From Jaltomata sinuosa (taxonomy: Eukaryota > Streptophyta > Magnoliopsida > Solanales > Solanaceae), in contig QJPP01001778.1 in assembly GCA_003996215.1 (NCBI GenBank), positions 124,001 through 188,000 on the forward strand: a DNA stretch of 64,000 nucleotides, written 5' to 3'. Positions 44,685 through 57,311 of the stretch are shown in pieces. Under the pieces are notes generated by a model, which was not told the origin of the DNA, did no database searches, and worked only from the letters and a program-made list of their open reading frames with translations. Numbering within the stretch: the stretch's first letter is position 1; the number at the start of each line of letters is the position of its first letter. A program made the translations under genes and the position numbers.

Positions 44685-46784
44685 TCAGAATAGACCGCCC
44701 AAGGCTTTGGCTTTCTCCCTTAGCGCGACTTTCAGTATCTTGCCAGTTGAATTTTTGGGGAGATCTTCAAATATGACTGTTCGAGGCGCCATGTAATGAG
44801 GCAAGTTAGCCCTGCAGAAGTTGATAATTTCTTGATCATCAACATTGAAATCATCTTTCAACTTCACAAATGCACAAGGTGTCTGCCCCCAGTGATTATC
44901 TGGTCTCGCGACTACTGCTGCTTCAAAAACTGCTGGATGACTATACAAAACTGTTTCCACCTCTATTGTGCTTATGTTTTCTCCACCAGAGATTATGATA
45001 TCTTTCAATCTGTCCTTAACTTCTATGTATCCATCAGGATGTTTAACAGCCAAATCACCACTATGAAACCATCCACCTTTAAAAGCTTCTTTTGTTGCTG
45101 CTTCATCTTTTAGATATCCGCTCATTACGGTATTTCCTCTAAACACAATTTCACCCATTGTCTTGCCATCTGCAGGTACCTTTTCCATTGTAATAGGATC
45201 TATTATATCCACTGCCTCTAAGCAAAGATTTTGCACTCCTTGTCTTGCTTTCAGTTCGTACTTCTCTTTTGGAGGCAAAGAATCCCACTCAGGCTTCCAC
45301 AAACAATATGTACCAGGAGCCGTCTCGGTTAGTCCATACAAGTGATGTACTCGAAACCCGAGTTCCTCCATTTTGGAAATGATTTGTGGAGGTGGTGGTG
45401 CACCACCTGTCATTATGTTAACCTCGTGTGGAAGTGATTTTCTATCACTTACCTGAGAATGCGCTATCATGTTTAGAACAGTTGGTGCCCCTCCCATATG
45501 TGTGACCTTGTGCTCTGCTATCCTTTCAAATATGAGTTTTGGAGAAACCTGTCTAAGGCAAATATTTGTGCCACCAAGTGCTGCTAGACCCCAAACCAGG
45601 CACCACCCATTGCTGTGAAACATTGGGACAGTCCAAAGATAAGTAGGCCTTGAACTCATCTCATGAAGCATAAATGTAGAAATGGCATTAAGATATGCAC
45701 CCCTGTGATTGTAAACAACTCCTTTGGGCCGCGATGTTGTTCCAGAAGTATAGTTAACACAGATAGGGTCAAGTTCACTTATCGGCCACCTTATAGCAAA
45801 TTCGCTGTTCCCACTTTCAAGTAGGCTTTCATATTCATGAGTAATAGAGATAGTAGGAGAAGAATTGTCAGATTCAGGGATTAGAACAAGAAGAGGTGGT
45901 ATTGCTTTCTCATTAGCAATAATATCTAGCGCTCCCTGAGCAATTTGGAGCAATTGCTGATCCACAAAGATGACCTTTGCTTCTGAATGTTTCAGAAGTA
46001 CTGATATCATAGCTGAATCATGACGGGTATTTAATGTACAAAGAACAGCACCAGCCATGGGTACTGCAAAATGCAGCTCTTGCATTGCGTATACATTTGG
46101 GGCCAATGCTGCAACCTGCAGAAATAATTTCAAGAAAGGTTGATTGAGAGAACTGTTAAACATGACTAGTATTTCAATATCAAGATCTAAGTACATTAAT
46201 ATGAAACTATCTATAACTCAAATTATCTGGTTAACCAAATTGAGCCAACTGCCAATTTTCTGAATATTCTCTCTCTTAATTAATTATGGAGCAATCTCTA
46301 TGATATCAAATGTCAGTGATTGATTATATGATCTCACAACTTGAAGTTCCCAACAAATGATTTACTAGAGTTACGTTGTTGAAATGATTTAATGTTTCAT
46401 CCTAAACTAATGTTATACTAGAGATGAAATCTTTTTAATCCCAAAATGTATCAGATAAATATAGAAATGTGTCATTCATCATTAAGTAGAGTTTTCCGAT
46501 AATAAGTTAATTAGTGATTCATAAGTGAAAAAGAGGTAGAAGAAAGTTACCACATCCCCACGAGAAATCCCAAGCTCAGATAAAGCAGAGGCAAGCTTTA
46601 TACACCTATCATATGTCTCATCCCAAGTATACTTGACAGAAGGTCCATCAATTATAGAAGTTGTTCCTCTAAACACATTTGCTGCTCTCTCCAAGAAACT
46701 TATGGGTGTCAAAGGAACATAATTTACAGAACACTTAAGTAGACCCTCCATGGATCGCGACAACGACTCAGTTTGAAGATCCAT
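44685..46784 (-). CDS. AAE-6: acyl-activating enzyme (acyl-CoA synthetase), intact
   Basis: Exon 1 is 46551-46784 (ATG in PPLMDLQTES) and exon 2 is 44685-46115, spliced as in AAE-5. The protein has 554 residues. All adenylation motifs are present (YTSGTTSRPKG, YGLTE, HSGDLA, ISGGENIS, NSTGKILK) and YGLTE is again followed by TAPGTY. The C-terminus is KALGGLF, differing from SLF of its relatives. Exons, intron and about 330 bases of upstream DNA are almost identical to AAE-5, so this is a very recent duplicate. Differences cluster at the 3' end (DDFNVDDQ, CRANLPHY). It is likely expressed under the same promoter type as AAE-5 but lacks the MITE cluster upstream. Confidence 0.9.
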
Positions 46785-47028
46785 TAATGGAGGACTCTGA
46801 TCTGATTTTGAAGTGAACAGGTATCCCATATATATATATATAATATTGAATAGCAGATTGATTACACAGTTGGCAAATATTGGCAAATTGATCTGAGAGT
46901 TTGTGTGTTAACTTTAATTTGAACTAAACTGGTACCCCATATATATAATATTGAAGAGCAGATTGGCAAAGCAAAGAAAACTTGAAATGAGTATTTCTTA
47001 ATTATATCTGCATGAGGTAAATGGCAAG

Positions 47029-47038
47029 TATTATATAT
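47029..47038 (-). promoter_or_regulatory. candidate TATA box of AAE-6
   Basis: Minus-strand ATATATAATAC followed by TTGCC, the same element as at AAE-5, about 245 bases before the ATG. Confidence 0.4.
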
Positions 47039-47118
47039 TTCATTAACCAAGGGAATATATCATATAAATTATCGTAATCCTAACATGTTTCCCATGTGAG
47101 GAAACAGACGAAAAAATA

Positions 47119-49554
47119 TATAATAATATTTGAAGTAACATAAATCGGTAGGCTATTACGGTAAACAGACATACTTAAGTAGACTATGAGATTTATTCAA
47201 ATATATCATATAGATTTATTTATATTGAGTCCTATTTGGTGTTCTTTCCTTGCTGGATCTAAATCTTTATTACAATAAAATAAATAAGATGAGTCCTATC
47301 CGGTGTTCTTTCCTTCTCTTATTTATTTTATAAGTGGCCAAGAGATTTTAATTTCTTCCAAATTATTCATGTGTTAAATTAAATTTGTTTTATTACTCTG
47401 TATGTAAAGGTGATATACTTTTAAAATTTGTCCAAAAATATAACATATTTTCTACCTAAGGGGATCAAAACGCACATTTTAATTGAAAGTTAATTGTGTT
47501 GAGTTATATATTACAGGGACTAAAATTAAAGCGCACGAATAAGTAAAATAGAGACTAATATATTATATAAATATCGATAATTTTCGCTAAGCTTATTGTA
47601 ATAGATATTGTGCGGCACCAAATATCAGAATGATTAGAAAGGAGAAAAATTGTCATACTAATACACCAGCACATGGCCACGTAAGAAGCAAATGAAAAAA
47701 GATACTATCAACTTGTTTTTGCTCCCAAATATTATAATTAAAAATAATATTATCTAATATTTTTAATTTGTATAAATTTGTCAGCTACCGTTTCTAGGTT
47801 AATCGCCAACAGTCCAACACTTCAACACATACTTTTGTAATTAATTCTTACTTTCTTTTCATGGCTAAAATTCTTAATTAATTTTTTATAACGTAATTTT
47901 AGTTAACTTTCTATCTTATGGGATGCATCTTTGTTTTAGTTGGTTGCTTCGATCCTTTTAACTTAGAAGAGTAGAAAATACTCTTGTTTGAATTCTTGTT
48001 CTTAGACAAAAGTCCATTGAAATATATATATATATATATATAGTTATTATTTTGTTTCAAAATAGTTGTCACATTTTGCTTCTTGAGAGTCAAGAAAACT
48101 AATTTTTATAGCTAAATTTGATTAGATTAATTGAATATTTTAAAACTAAAGTTTAAATATTCAACACTACATGATGAAAAGTACTATAAATTATAATTTT
48201 TCTCATAACAATATGATTAGAATATACATTATGAAATATTAGTCAAAGTTCAAACAATTTTAATCTCAAAAAGCAAAATGTGACAAGTATTTTTAAGGGA
48301 AATTTACATTGTATGAACATTAAGATAAAATTATTACACTTTTTAGTCCAATTTTTCATTCTTACACTACATAGCCAACTTTTTTGGCAATCCTCAATGC
48401 TGGCCGAGACAATCCCACCTTTTGCCGTCACCAATTTTTTAATGCATAATCCCTTTTCTTAGGTGGATGTTTGGTATTTATATATGCTTTAAATTGCTGA
48501 CAACAATCAGCCCAACTTTTACGTATATGCTTAGTAATATTTTTAAACCAACAATTTATGAAAGATTTAAGCATAAACTTACTGTACTAGATGATTTCTT
48601 AGTGAAAATTGATGTTTATGCTTAGTAATATCTCATGCTATACCTCCTGGATTGAATAACATTTGTGTGTGATTAAGAATTGATCCTCCATTAGGTTGAG
48701 GTTGTGACGAATAATCATCATTGCCAAGTGAGTTCTTTTGTTCTTGCACAGTTGTGCAGCCAAGAATCAATGAAAATACGTTAAGGTACGAATTAGTTAT
48801 GAAACAAAGAGATAAAATAAAATCAAAGGGGAAGGGAGTGTTTTCGAAGGAGGTGTACAGAATACAAACCTGTTAAAAGAGTGAACATTTGATGGGTATG
48901 GAACTTGAATGGTCATTAAAGAATGAAGTATATGATTGAAATCAAAGGTTATGTATAAGGTACATAACAATATAGAACTGTATATAAATATCCCTTATAC
49001 ACTATTATGCAATAAGCAAAGTGACACAAATGGATAAAGGAAAAAAGAGGAATCGAGTAAAGGGAGAGGGGGTTATTGTGTATAATTATGTATATGATGT
49101 ATAACAATGTAAAAGTGTGTATAAACACCTCTTATACACTTATTATTTGTATTTATACATATATATATACATTTGTGTATAGACTTGTATAAAGTGGTAT
49201 AAAGTAGTATAAAGTTATATAAAGTGATATAAAATTGTATAAAGTGGTATAAAATTATATGTCGCGTAAAATTGGCCTATGCGGGTGTAATTAATTTTTT
49301 GAACTATGTAAATATAAATATTTTTTTAAAAAGGTCTATTTTTGAAATTATCCCTATTTTTAAATGGTGGAAGTATAAATTCTCTTATGATTTCCAGTTG
49401 GGTAAGCATGCTTAGTTGCTATTTGATGCTGAAGGTTTCAATAAAATTATGTTTTATTTTAACGTAGGTGCTTAGACATACTCGTGCAATACACATACAT
49501 AGGTTAGAAATGTTATTGAACTTTTTGTCCTTCATTAAAAGTCTCTGCTGTAAA
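47119..49554. other. AT-rich intergenic DNA with minisatellite
   Basis: No gene. 47119-47545 matches DNA upstream of AAE-5 (39200-39445 plus 40546-40700). 48060-48300 holds fragments of Stowaway-like type (ATAGTTGTCACATTTTGCTT, AAAAAGCAAAATGTGACAAG). 49183-49260 is an imperfect minisatellite of TATAAAGTGG(T) units. Confidence 0.5.
49183..49260. repeat. TATAAAGTGGTA-type minisatellite
   Basis: About seven imperfect units of 11 bases (TATAAAGTRGT). Related TATAC/GTATA text precedes it from 48960. Confidence 0.7.
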
Positions 49555-52500
49555 TAAGGCAGGCAACGGAACCGGGAGGTACCGGTACCGGTTCCGGACC
49601 GTCCCGGTCCATTACCGGTCCGGTGGACTCCGGTTCCGTCCGGTTGAGGGGTGGGACGGAAGGGGTAACGGGACGGAAGGGGGGTAGTTACCGGATCGTC
49701 CCGGTCCGGTCCGGTCCGGTCCGGTTCGGTCCGGTGGACGGTTTTCAAATTTTTTTATTTTTATTTTTTTTTAAAAAAAAATAGCCGTTAGGTAGCCGTT
49801 GGCAACGGCCAGTGGGCCCCACCCAACGGCTATAACAGCCAAACAGCCCCCCAAAACACCCCCTACCCCCCAAACTTTTTTTAATACCCCAAAGTTTTTA
49901 AAAATATATTTTAGTCCTAAATTTTAACTATAAAAACCCCCCACCCCTTCATTATTTATTACACAAAATTTCTTCTTCTTCATCTACTCTCTCAACTCTC
50001 AATCTTCTACTCTTCTACTCTTCTACTCTCTATTCTCTAATAGTCTCTATTAAATTGTTAATTTTATTTGTTGGATTATTTTGGAGCAATTTTCAAGCTT
50101 CAAGTTTCATCTATCAATTTCGGCTTTTGGTTATACACGTCTGTTTTTACGCAGACGTTTGGTACATTCGTTCCAACTTTCATCTCTTTACTTGTTTATT
50201 TTTTTGCATTTAATTTTTGTATTTATTTATTTGCTTACTATTAATATTTTAATATGGAATCCGGTGATAAAAATATTGGCCAAGGTAAAAAAACACTTTT
50301 TGGTAGGTTGACTAATGCAGTAACCGGAAAAACTAAAGTCGGTAGTTCTTCTAAATCCAAATCTAAAACTAGACAACAACCTGAATTAAGAATAAATACG
50401 GATGATTTTACACATGTTGATGAAACTTCTTTTAATATTGATAGAAATACTCAATTAGATCATGAATTTTTACAGACAAGGTTTGGTAATTTTAATGAAG
50501 AGCTAGATGAAGAAGTAGAATATGATAATGAATATGATGGTAATGATACTTATGATGATGATGAAACAGAGCCGCCTACGGCTAATAGTCCCACTCCTGC
50601 TCCCGCTCCCACTCCCCCTCCCCCTGTACATCCTACTAGGGCTAAGCCAAAGGCTGAACGTCCTAAAAAATCTATTGTGTGGCAATTTATGATTCAAAGT
50701 GATGATAAAACTCAAGCTATTTGTAAAGTATGTAAATATATTTTGAATCATAAAACTACGGGAAAGTCGGGTGGGACGGGACATTTAAGAAATCATTTAA
50801 TGGGATGTTGTAAAAATGAATTTTTGCAAGCTCAGGCTATAGACGATGCAAAAAAATATGGTACTCCCCTTCCCGATGCATCTGTAGGAGTAGGGGCCTC
50901 TAACATGATCCAATCACAGTTAAACCCTTCTAATGTTGCTGGCCCTAGTACACATCGCAGTTATAGTAGAGAAAGAGATCTTGAAGAATTAGCTAAAATG
51001 ATTGTTCTTTGTGGCTTGCCTTTTAGTTTTGCTGAAAATCCCGATTTTGTTCATTATATTCAAATAGTGTATAATCCTTCTTTCACAGTTTTTTCAAGAA
51101 ATACTATTAAAAAAGCTATTTTTGATTATCAAGGACAACATGTACAATATCTTCGTTGTTTATTTAACTATAATACTTGTAAAATGGCTATCACTTCTGA
51201 TATGGGTCGTAGTCCTAATGGTAACGATTATTTCACTATTACTGGTCATTGAATTGATGAAAATTGGAACATGCAAAAAAGAATTTTAGGTTATAAATGT
51301 TGTGAAATGCTGAAAACCGGTAGTTACATAGCTCAAACTATTATAGATGTTTTACAATTTTATAGAATTTGTAATAAAGTAATTAGTGTCACCCTTGATA
51401 ATGCTTCTAATAATACAAATGCTGTTGATAAACTAAAACCGGCAATTTGCCCTATTTATATTGACGGTTTTCATATTAGGTGTGTTGCACACATATATAA
51501 TTTAATTGTTAGAGATGGTGTAGCAATGTATAATAATGGTTGTATAAAATGTGAAGCTGCATGCCATTTTATTTTTAAATGTCAAGTAAAGTCTAGGCGT
51601 GTAGAGTTTGAAAATCGGTGTCGTGAATTAGAACTCCCCCCTAGAAAAAATCCAAAAACAGTGTCTACTAGATGGAATTCTTTATATGAAATGCTTAAAG
51701 TTGCTTATGAATATAGAAAGCCTTTACAAATGGTTTGGAATGCTCACAATTCAGATATTGATTATAGAATTACTCACACTGATTGGAAAGAAATATATGA
51801 ACTTAAAGAATTTTTAAAAGTTTTTTATTTAGCTACAAAACAAATATCTGGACTTTATTATCCAACTATTTGTTCAGTTTTACCAAATATATGTGCTATT
51901 TCTGATAAATTTTTTCAATACAAAAATATTCCACGGTTTAAAGATTCTATTAATGCAATGATTAAAAAAATTAGAAAATATTTTATTCCTATTCCTCAAA
52001 TTTATTTAACTGCTTGTTTATTAAACCCAACTTACAAAGAAATAGGTGCATCACGAATGGTTGAAAGAATATATTCTAATTTAGATATTTTAGAGATTAT
52101 ATATCAACAAAGTATCCAAGGTGACGAAGTTGCCGAAGAGGACAAATTACCTAGTTTGTCCGATGTTAAAGATAGCATAAGAATTGAAGCTAGAAAATTG
52201 TATGACTTGTATAATTCTACTAGAATAAATGATGAAGTACATAATGTAGAACCTTCAAGTTCTAGGCGTAGATATTCAAATGAAGATGATATTGATGATA
52301 TGATGGAAAATTATCTTGGTCTTACTTCTAATGAAAGGAATGATTTTGATGAATATCTTAATCAGGGAATAGAAAACATTAAGGATGCACAAGGCAAACC
52401 TCAACTTTTGGAATGGTGGAAGACTCGCGGCAAGTCATTTCCAAAACTTCAACCGGTGGTTCGAGATTTGCTAGCTATTCAAGCATCTTCAGTAGCTTCG

Positions 52501-53504
52501 GAGGGCGCTTTTAGTGCAGCAAGATATCAAATTGGGGAGCAGAGGTATTCATTAGCATCGGACAGCTTGGAGATATCGGTATTGTTTAGAGATTGGATCA
52601 ATGCCGAGCGAAGGAATTATGGGCGTCCTAGTTTACCTGTCCAATTTGAATATGATATAGATAATATTTGGGTAAATTCTAGTGAAGACGGCATGGATGC
52701 ATTGGAGGATCAAGCACAACAACCACTTCCAGAAAATGTTACGAGGGAATTGTTAGAAACTCTACGTCAAGACTATTTTCAAGGATTCAAATATTAGTAT
52801 GATAGTTCGAGGCCTAATTCAAACAGAACCCTTCCTAGAAGGTGGCTGCGTAGATTAGGTTCTCTTCTAATATTTGTAATACAAATTGTATTATTTAATT
52901 TTTATGAATAAAATTATAGGCTATTCTCCTTAAATTTTTTTAATTATTGTCTTCAATTTAATACAAGTCTTTTTTATATATTTCAATTTTTAAATGTTTC
53001 AAACTTAAGTTACAATTTGAAATTTAAAAAAGTTGTTTAACAAATGATAGTTTAAAAAGTTTCAAACTTAAGTAAGTAAGTTATTAACTTAAGACTTAAG
53101 ACTTAAGACTTAAAAGTTTAAAAAGATTTTAAGAGTTTAAAATTTGAAATTTAAAGTTTTAAACTTTTAGAGTTTAAAATTTAAACTCTAAAAAAAATCT
53201 AATTTATTAAGTTATACTTTTAAAAGAAATATAAAATAACTTATATATTTTGAAACTTTTTCAATTATAAATAACCGAATTTTAATTTAATTAAAATTTA
53301 AAAAAAAAAAAAGACCGGGACCCGGTATACCGGACCGGTCCCGGTAGGTCCCGGTCCGGGACGAACAAGGAAAAAAATCCCGGTTGTACCGGTACCGGTA
53401 CCGTCCCGGTTCCCGGCCAACCGGCGGAAGGATGCGCCGGTACCGGTCCGGTTCCGGTTAATACCGGTCCGGTACTACCGGTGCCGGTGCCGGTGCCCCC
53501 CTTA
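49555..53504 (+). mobile_element. hAT transposon (3.95 kb) with TIRs and near-perfect 8-bp duplication
   Basis: The left end TAAGGCAGGCAACGG and the right end, read inverted, TAAGGGGGGCACCGG form the TIR. The flanks GCTGTAAA (49547-49554) and GCTGTAGA (53505-53512) are an 8-bp target duplication with one mismatch, as expected for hAT. Within 200 bases of each end are dense CCGGT/ACCGG motifs (for example GGTCCGGTCCGGTCCGG at about 49705), in sharp GC contrast to the surroundings, likely transposase binding arrays. The single gene inside encodes a hAT transposase with one stop codon. Confidence 0.92.
50254..52797 (+). pseudogene. hAT transposase, one in-frame stop
   Basis: An 847-codon frame broken only by TGA at 51250-51252 (after FTITGH, where relatives have a Trp). 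An acidic, Pro-rich N-terminus (PTPAPAPTPPPP near 113-124) leads to a BED-type zinc finger with CKVC at 157-160 and GTGHLRNH at 175-181. Then come the RNase H-like catalytic domain regions (SVTLDNASNN, HIRCVAHIYNLIV, TRWNSLYEM) and the hAT C-terminal dimerisation motif (ASSVASEGAFSAARYQI). This is the Tam3/RICESLEEPER-like architecture. A 5' leader with AACTATAAAAACC (about 49928) may be its promoter. The stop should abolish activity unless read through. Confidence 0.92.
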
Positions 53505-54354
53505 GCTGTAGACAAAATTATTTTTTTACTATTTTTCTCTAATTATTACATCATTATATTTATAATATTGAATATTAACTATAATAAATATATTAAAACT
53601 AAATGGAAAGCCCTCCTAAATATATTAGTTTTCTGTTTCCTACCGTTTGTAATGCAATATTATTTTGTCTTCAAAGTTAAGTTATATTATTTAAAAGATA
53701 CTTCTACGTTGGATAAAATTGTTATAGATGATAAAATTCGCGTTGAGAAAATAATAATCAAGATCAGAAAATATCGCAACAATTGTAGTATTTTATTTGA
53801 ATATATGAGTGTTACAATCTCTATGAATCCTCTGATTCTTCTTTTCGACTGTAAATTCAAGGGCTTTGAGCTTGATTGAATTTGATCTTGACTTGTTCTT
53901 GAGTTCAAGGGCTTTTGAGCTTGATCTTGAACTGGTGGTCTTGATCTTAAGTTGTATTTGAACTTGAGTGCTTGAATGCCTGAACTTGTAACTTGTAGAG
54001 AAATCTATTACGTTTGATTCACGAACTCTTTCTGACTTCTCATTAGAATTCTGGTTTCTTTCTTGAATTATGGAAGACCCCTATTTAAGTTACAGAATTT
54101 AAATTATATACACTAACAATACACTGACTTTATTAGCAAAGAACGTGCCATATCCACCATGGCACCATGTACAATATGGGGATTAATATTATTAGTTGCA
54201 TCTCCCTTTTGAAGAAACTTCAATCTTCAAACGTCATAGTTAAAGAGAGAAATTGTACTACTTCAGGGAAATTTGCCAGAAGGGTGATAAACAAAGTTAT
54301 CAACAATTATTACAGTGAAACAGAAACCAAGTGACAGTTTCCTGTTAATTTTAT
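53505..54354. other. intergenic, 3' flank of AAE-7
   Basis: No gene. 53860-54000 is an imperfect low-complexity repeat of CTTGATCTTGA / TTGAGCTTGA type. From about 54120 the sequence is the shared AAE 3' flank (AGCAAAGAACGTGCCATATCC). Confidence 0.5.
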
Positions 54355-56674
54355 TCAGAAAAGACTGCTCAAGGCTTTGGCTTTCTCCCTTAGCGCGACT
54401 TTCAGTATCTTGCCAGTTGAATTTTTAGGGAGATCTTCAAATATGATTGTTCGAGGCGCCATGTAATGAGGTAATTTATCCCTGCAGAAGTTGATAATTT
54501 CTTGATCATCAACATTGAAACCATCTTTCAACTTCACAAATGCACAAGGTGTCTGCCCCCAGTGATCATCTGGTCGTGCAACTACTGCTGCTTCAAGAAC
54601 TGCTGGATGACTATACAAAACTGTTTCCACCTCTATTGTGCTTATGTTTTCTCCACCAGAGATTATGATATCTTTCAATCTGTCCTTAACTTCTATGTAA
54701 CCATCAGGATGTTTAACAGCCAAATCACCGGTATGAAACCATCCACCTTTAAAAGCTTCTTTTGTTGCTTCTTCATCTTTTAGATATCCACTCATTACAG
54801 TATTCCCTCTAAACACGATTTCACCCATTGTCTTTCCATCTGCAGGTACCTTTTCCATCGTAATAGGATCTATTATATCAGCTGCCTCTAAACAAATATT
54901 TTGCACTCCTTGTCTTGCTTTCAGTTCGTACTTTTCTATTTGAGGCAAAGAATCCCACTCAGGCTTCCACAAACAATATGTACCAGGACCATGTATCTCG
55001 GTTATTCCATAGATGTGTTGTACTCGAAACCCAAGTTCCTCCATTTTGGAAATGATTTGTGGAGGTGGTGATGAACCACCTGTCATTATGTTAACCTCGT
55101 GTGAAAGTGGTTTTCTGTCACTTATTGGAGAATTCACTATAATGTTTAGAACAGTTGGTGCCCCGCCCATATGTGTGACCTTGTGCTCTGCTATTCTTTC
55201 AAATATGACTTTTGGAGAAACCTGTCTAAGGCAAATATTTGTGCCACCAAGTGCTGCTAGACCCCAAACCAGGCACCACCCGTTGCAGTGAAACATTGGG
55301 ACGGTCCAAAGGTAAATAGGCCATGAACTCATCTCATGAAGCATAAATGTAGCAATGGCATTAAGATATGCACCCCTGTGATTGAAAACAACCCCTTTGG
55401 GTTGCGATGTTGTTCCTGAAGTATAGTTAACACTAATAGGGTCAAGTTCACTTATTGGCCACCTTATAGCAAATTCGTTATTCCCACTTTCAAGGAGGCT
55501 TTCATATTCATGAGTAATAGAGTTAACAACAGTAGGAGAATTGTCGGATTCAAGGATTAGAACAAGAAGAGGTGGTATTGCTTTTTCATTAGTGAGAATA
55601 TCTAGTGCTCCTTGAGCAATTTGGAGCAATTGCTGATCCACAAAGATGACCTTTGCTTCTGAATGTTTCAGAAGTACTGATATCATAGCTGAATCATGAC
55701 GGGTATTTAATGTACAAAGAACAGCACCAGCCATGGGTACTGCAAAATGCAGCTCTTGCATTGCGTATACATTTGGGGCCAATGTTGCAACCTGCAGAAG
55801 TAATTTCGAATCTATTTCAAATAAGTTCTAGCAGAGTTGATCTAGTATCTATTTAGCACAATTAGAATCATCGAAGGTTGAGAAAACTGTTAAAGAAATA
55901 GCCCTACAAACCAATATCAAAAAGATCCACTCAACCTATTGGAATAACAAACGCAACGTAGTGCGAATCTTATAACATAAAGTAGTGAAATTAAGGCATT
56001 AGTTTAAGCACGAAAACATCAGTCCCTGTCAATTGTCAAAGCATAAAGTCTTTAACTACTGCTAAGACAGACAAGGAAAAAAGATTATGAAAACAGTCTT
56101 TCCCAATACACACAGGATTCTAGCTAGTCTAATTTGATATACAACTGAATATATCTCCAAACATGAAGGAGGATTGCTTCAGTTAAGCATATTGAAGTTT
56201 AAAAAATAACTGGTACAATAATTTCCTACCATGCTACCATCCATATCAAGGACACATAACACCATAGCTTATTAGTGTGGCTCGGAAGTCTTCTTCCATC
56301 GAAAAATATAAATGCATGAAGTATGAAATGAATAGGGCCTGAACTTATTTTCTTGTCGTATATATGATCACTGTACCGAAAGTCAAGCAATCACTACTTT
56401 TGAAAAAAGTATTTTCTACACATTTCAAGGCTTCATCTTATTTACTAACAGGAAATGGATAGAAGAAACTTACCATATCCCCGCGAGAAATCCCCAGTTC
56501 AGACAAAGCAGAGGCAAGCTTTATACACCTGGCATGAGTCTCTTCCCATGTGTACTTAACAGAAGGTCCATCAATGATGGAAATTCTTCCTCTAAAAACA
56601 TTTGCTGCTCTCTCCAAGAAACTTATGGGTGTCAAAGGAACATAATTTACAGAACATTTAAGCAGACCCTCCAT
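54355..56674 (-). CDS. AAE-7: acyl-activating enzyme (acyl-CoA synthetase), open, without leader
   Basis: Exon 1 is 56474-56674 starting at MEGLLKCS, and exon 2 is 54355-55791, with GTAAGT donor and GCAG acceptor. The 545-residue frame is open. Motifs: YTSGTTSQPKG, YGITEIHGPGTY (full length, with Ile and His changes), HTGDLA, ISGGENIS, NSTGKILK, end ALSSLF. Upstream of MEGLL the frame continues with sequence matching the AAE-8 leader (STQRPHNLCQVS), but the leader ATG is ATA and the MCQVS Met is Leu, so no in-frame ATG remains there. The upstream TATA-bearing segment is also deleted (about 57052). It may therefore be poorly expressed and cytosolic. Confidence 0.85.
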
Positions 56675-57129
56675 GGATTGGAATAATGATTCAGTTTCGA
56701 GATCCTTTGAAACCTGGCACAAGTTGTGAGGCCTCTGAGTGCTTGTGGGATGAATTTGAACTGAATTGGTACCATGTATAAATAACACTTGGTGCCAATC
56801 ATGGGTGACTTATGGTGATGGTGATGGTAGAGAAAGTCAGAGGGAATAATACTGAAGAGTAGCATATGGCACCTTTCAAGGAATAACATATATTCACAAT
56901 GCGAAGACCATATACAGAGTTGACAAAGCAAACGAAGTGAATTGAATATTAACGAGTAGCATCTTTTAGGAATAACATATATTGACAATGTGAAGACCAG
57001 TTCAGAGTTGATGAAGCAAAGAAACTGAATTGAATATTTGTTAATTCTTCATCGTGAGCGGATAAGATGGAATTTCCAGCAAGAGCCAAGAAGTCAACCT
57101 GTAACTTTATGTACAATCCAAAAATAGGA
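56675..57129. other. AAE-7 upstream region
   Basis: Contains the former leader codons (56675-56820), then short dispersed segments (AGGAATAACATATATTGACAATG, about 56965), and the shared flank GAGCGGATAAGATGG. No gene. Confidence 0.5.
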
Positions 57130-57311
57130 AAGTTGAACAAAATTGCAGCTGTGCAAAAAATATAGGCCAAGTAGATCTCTGGACAGTGAATAATCTCTCC
57201 TGATCATTTGCTGAGTATATCCCCTCCACCATCCTTTTGTCCTGAATATTCCCTCTGCTATTACACCTTTTACAGCAGTTTCTAAAATCTTTTCGTTGCC
57301 AACAATTCTAA
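57130..57311 (-). pseudogene. IDH last-exon relic behind AAE-7
   Basis: Matches the IDH 3' end: AAATTGCAGCTGTGCAAAA and TAGATCTCTGGACAGTGAA (IDH downstream, 61811-61860), then the exon part CCTCTGCTATTACACCTTTTA and ATCTTTTCGTTGCCAACA. The middle of the exon (LLLSSAMMLRHLEFPSFADRL in IDH) and the stop codon are deleted. It cannot code. Confidence 0.78.

Noticed and set aside
49570..49745. CCGGT-rich tracts as a CRISPR-like or satellite array
   Set aside because: The repeats are short, irregular and without unique spacers. They lie at both ends of a hAT element and are explained as subterminal repeats.
53481..53879. 132-codon ORF overlapping the right end of the hAT element
   Set aside because: It starts within the GC-rich transposon end and runs into AT-rich DNA with random-looking composition.
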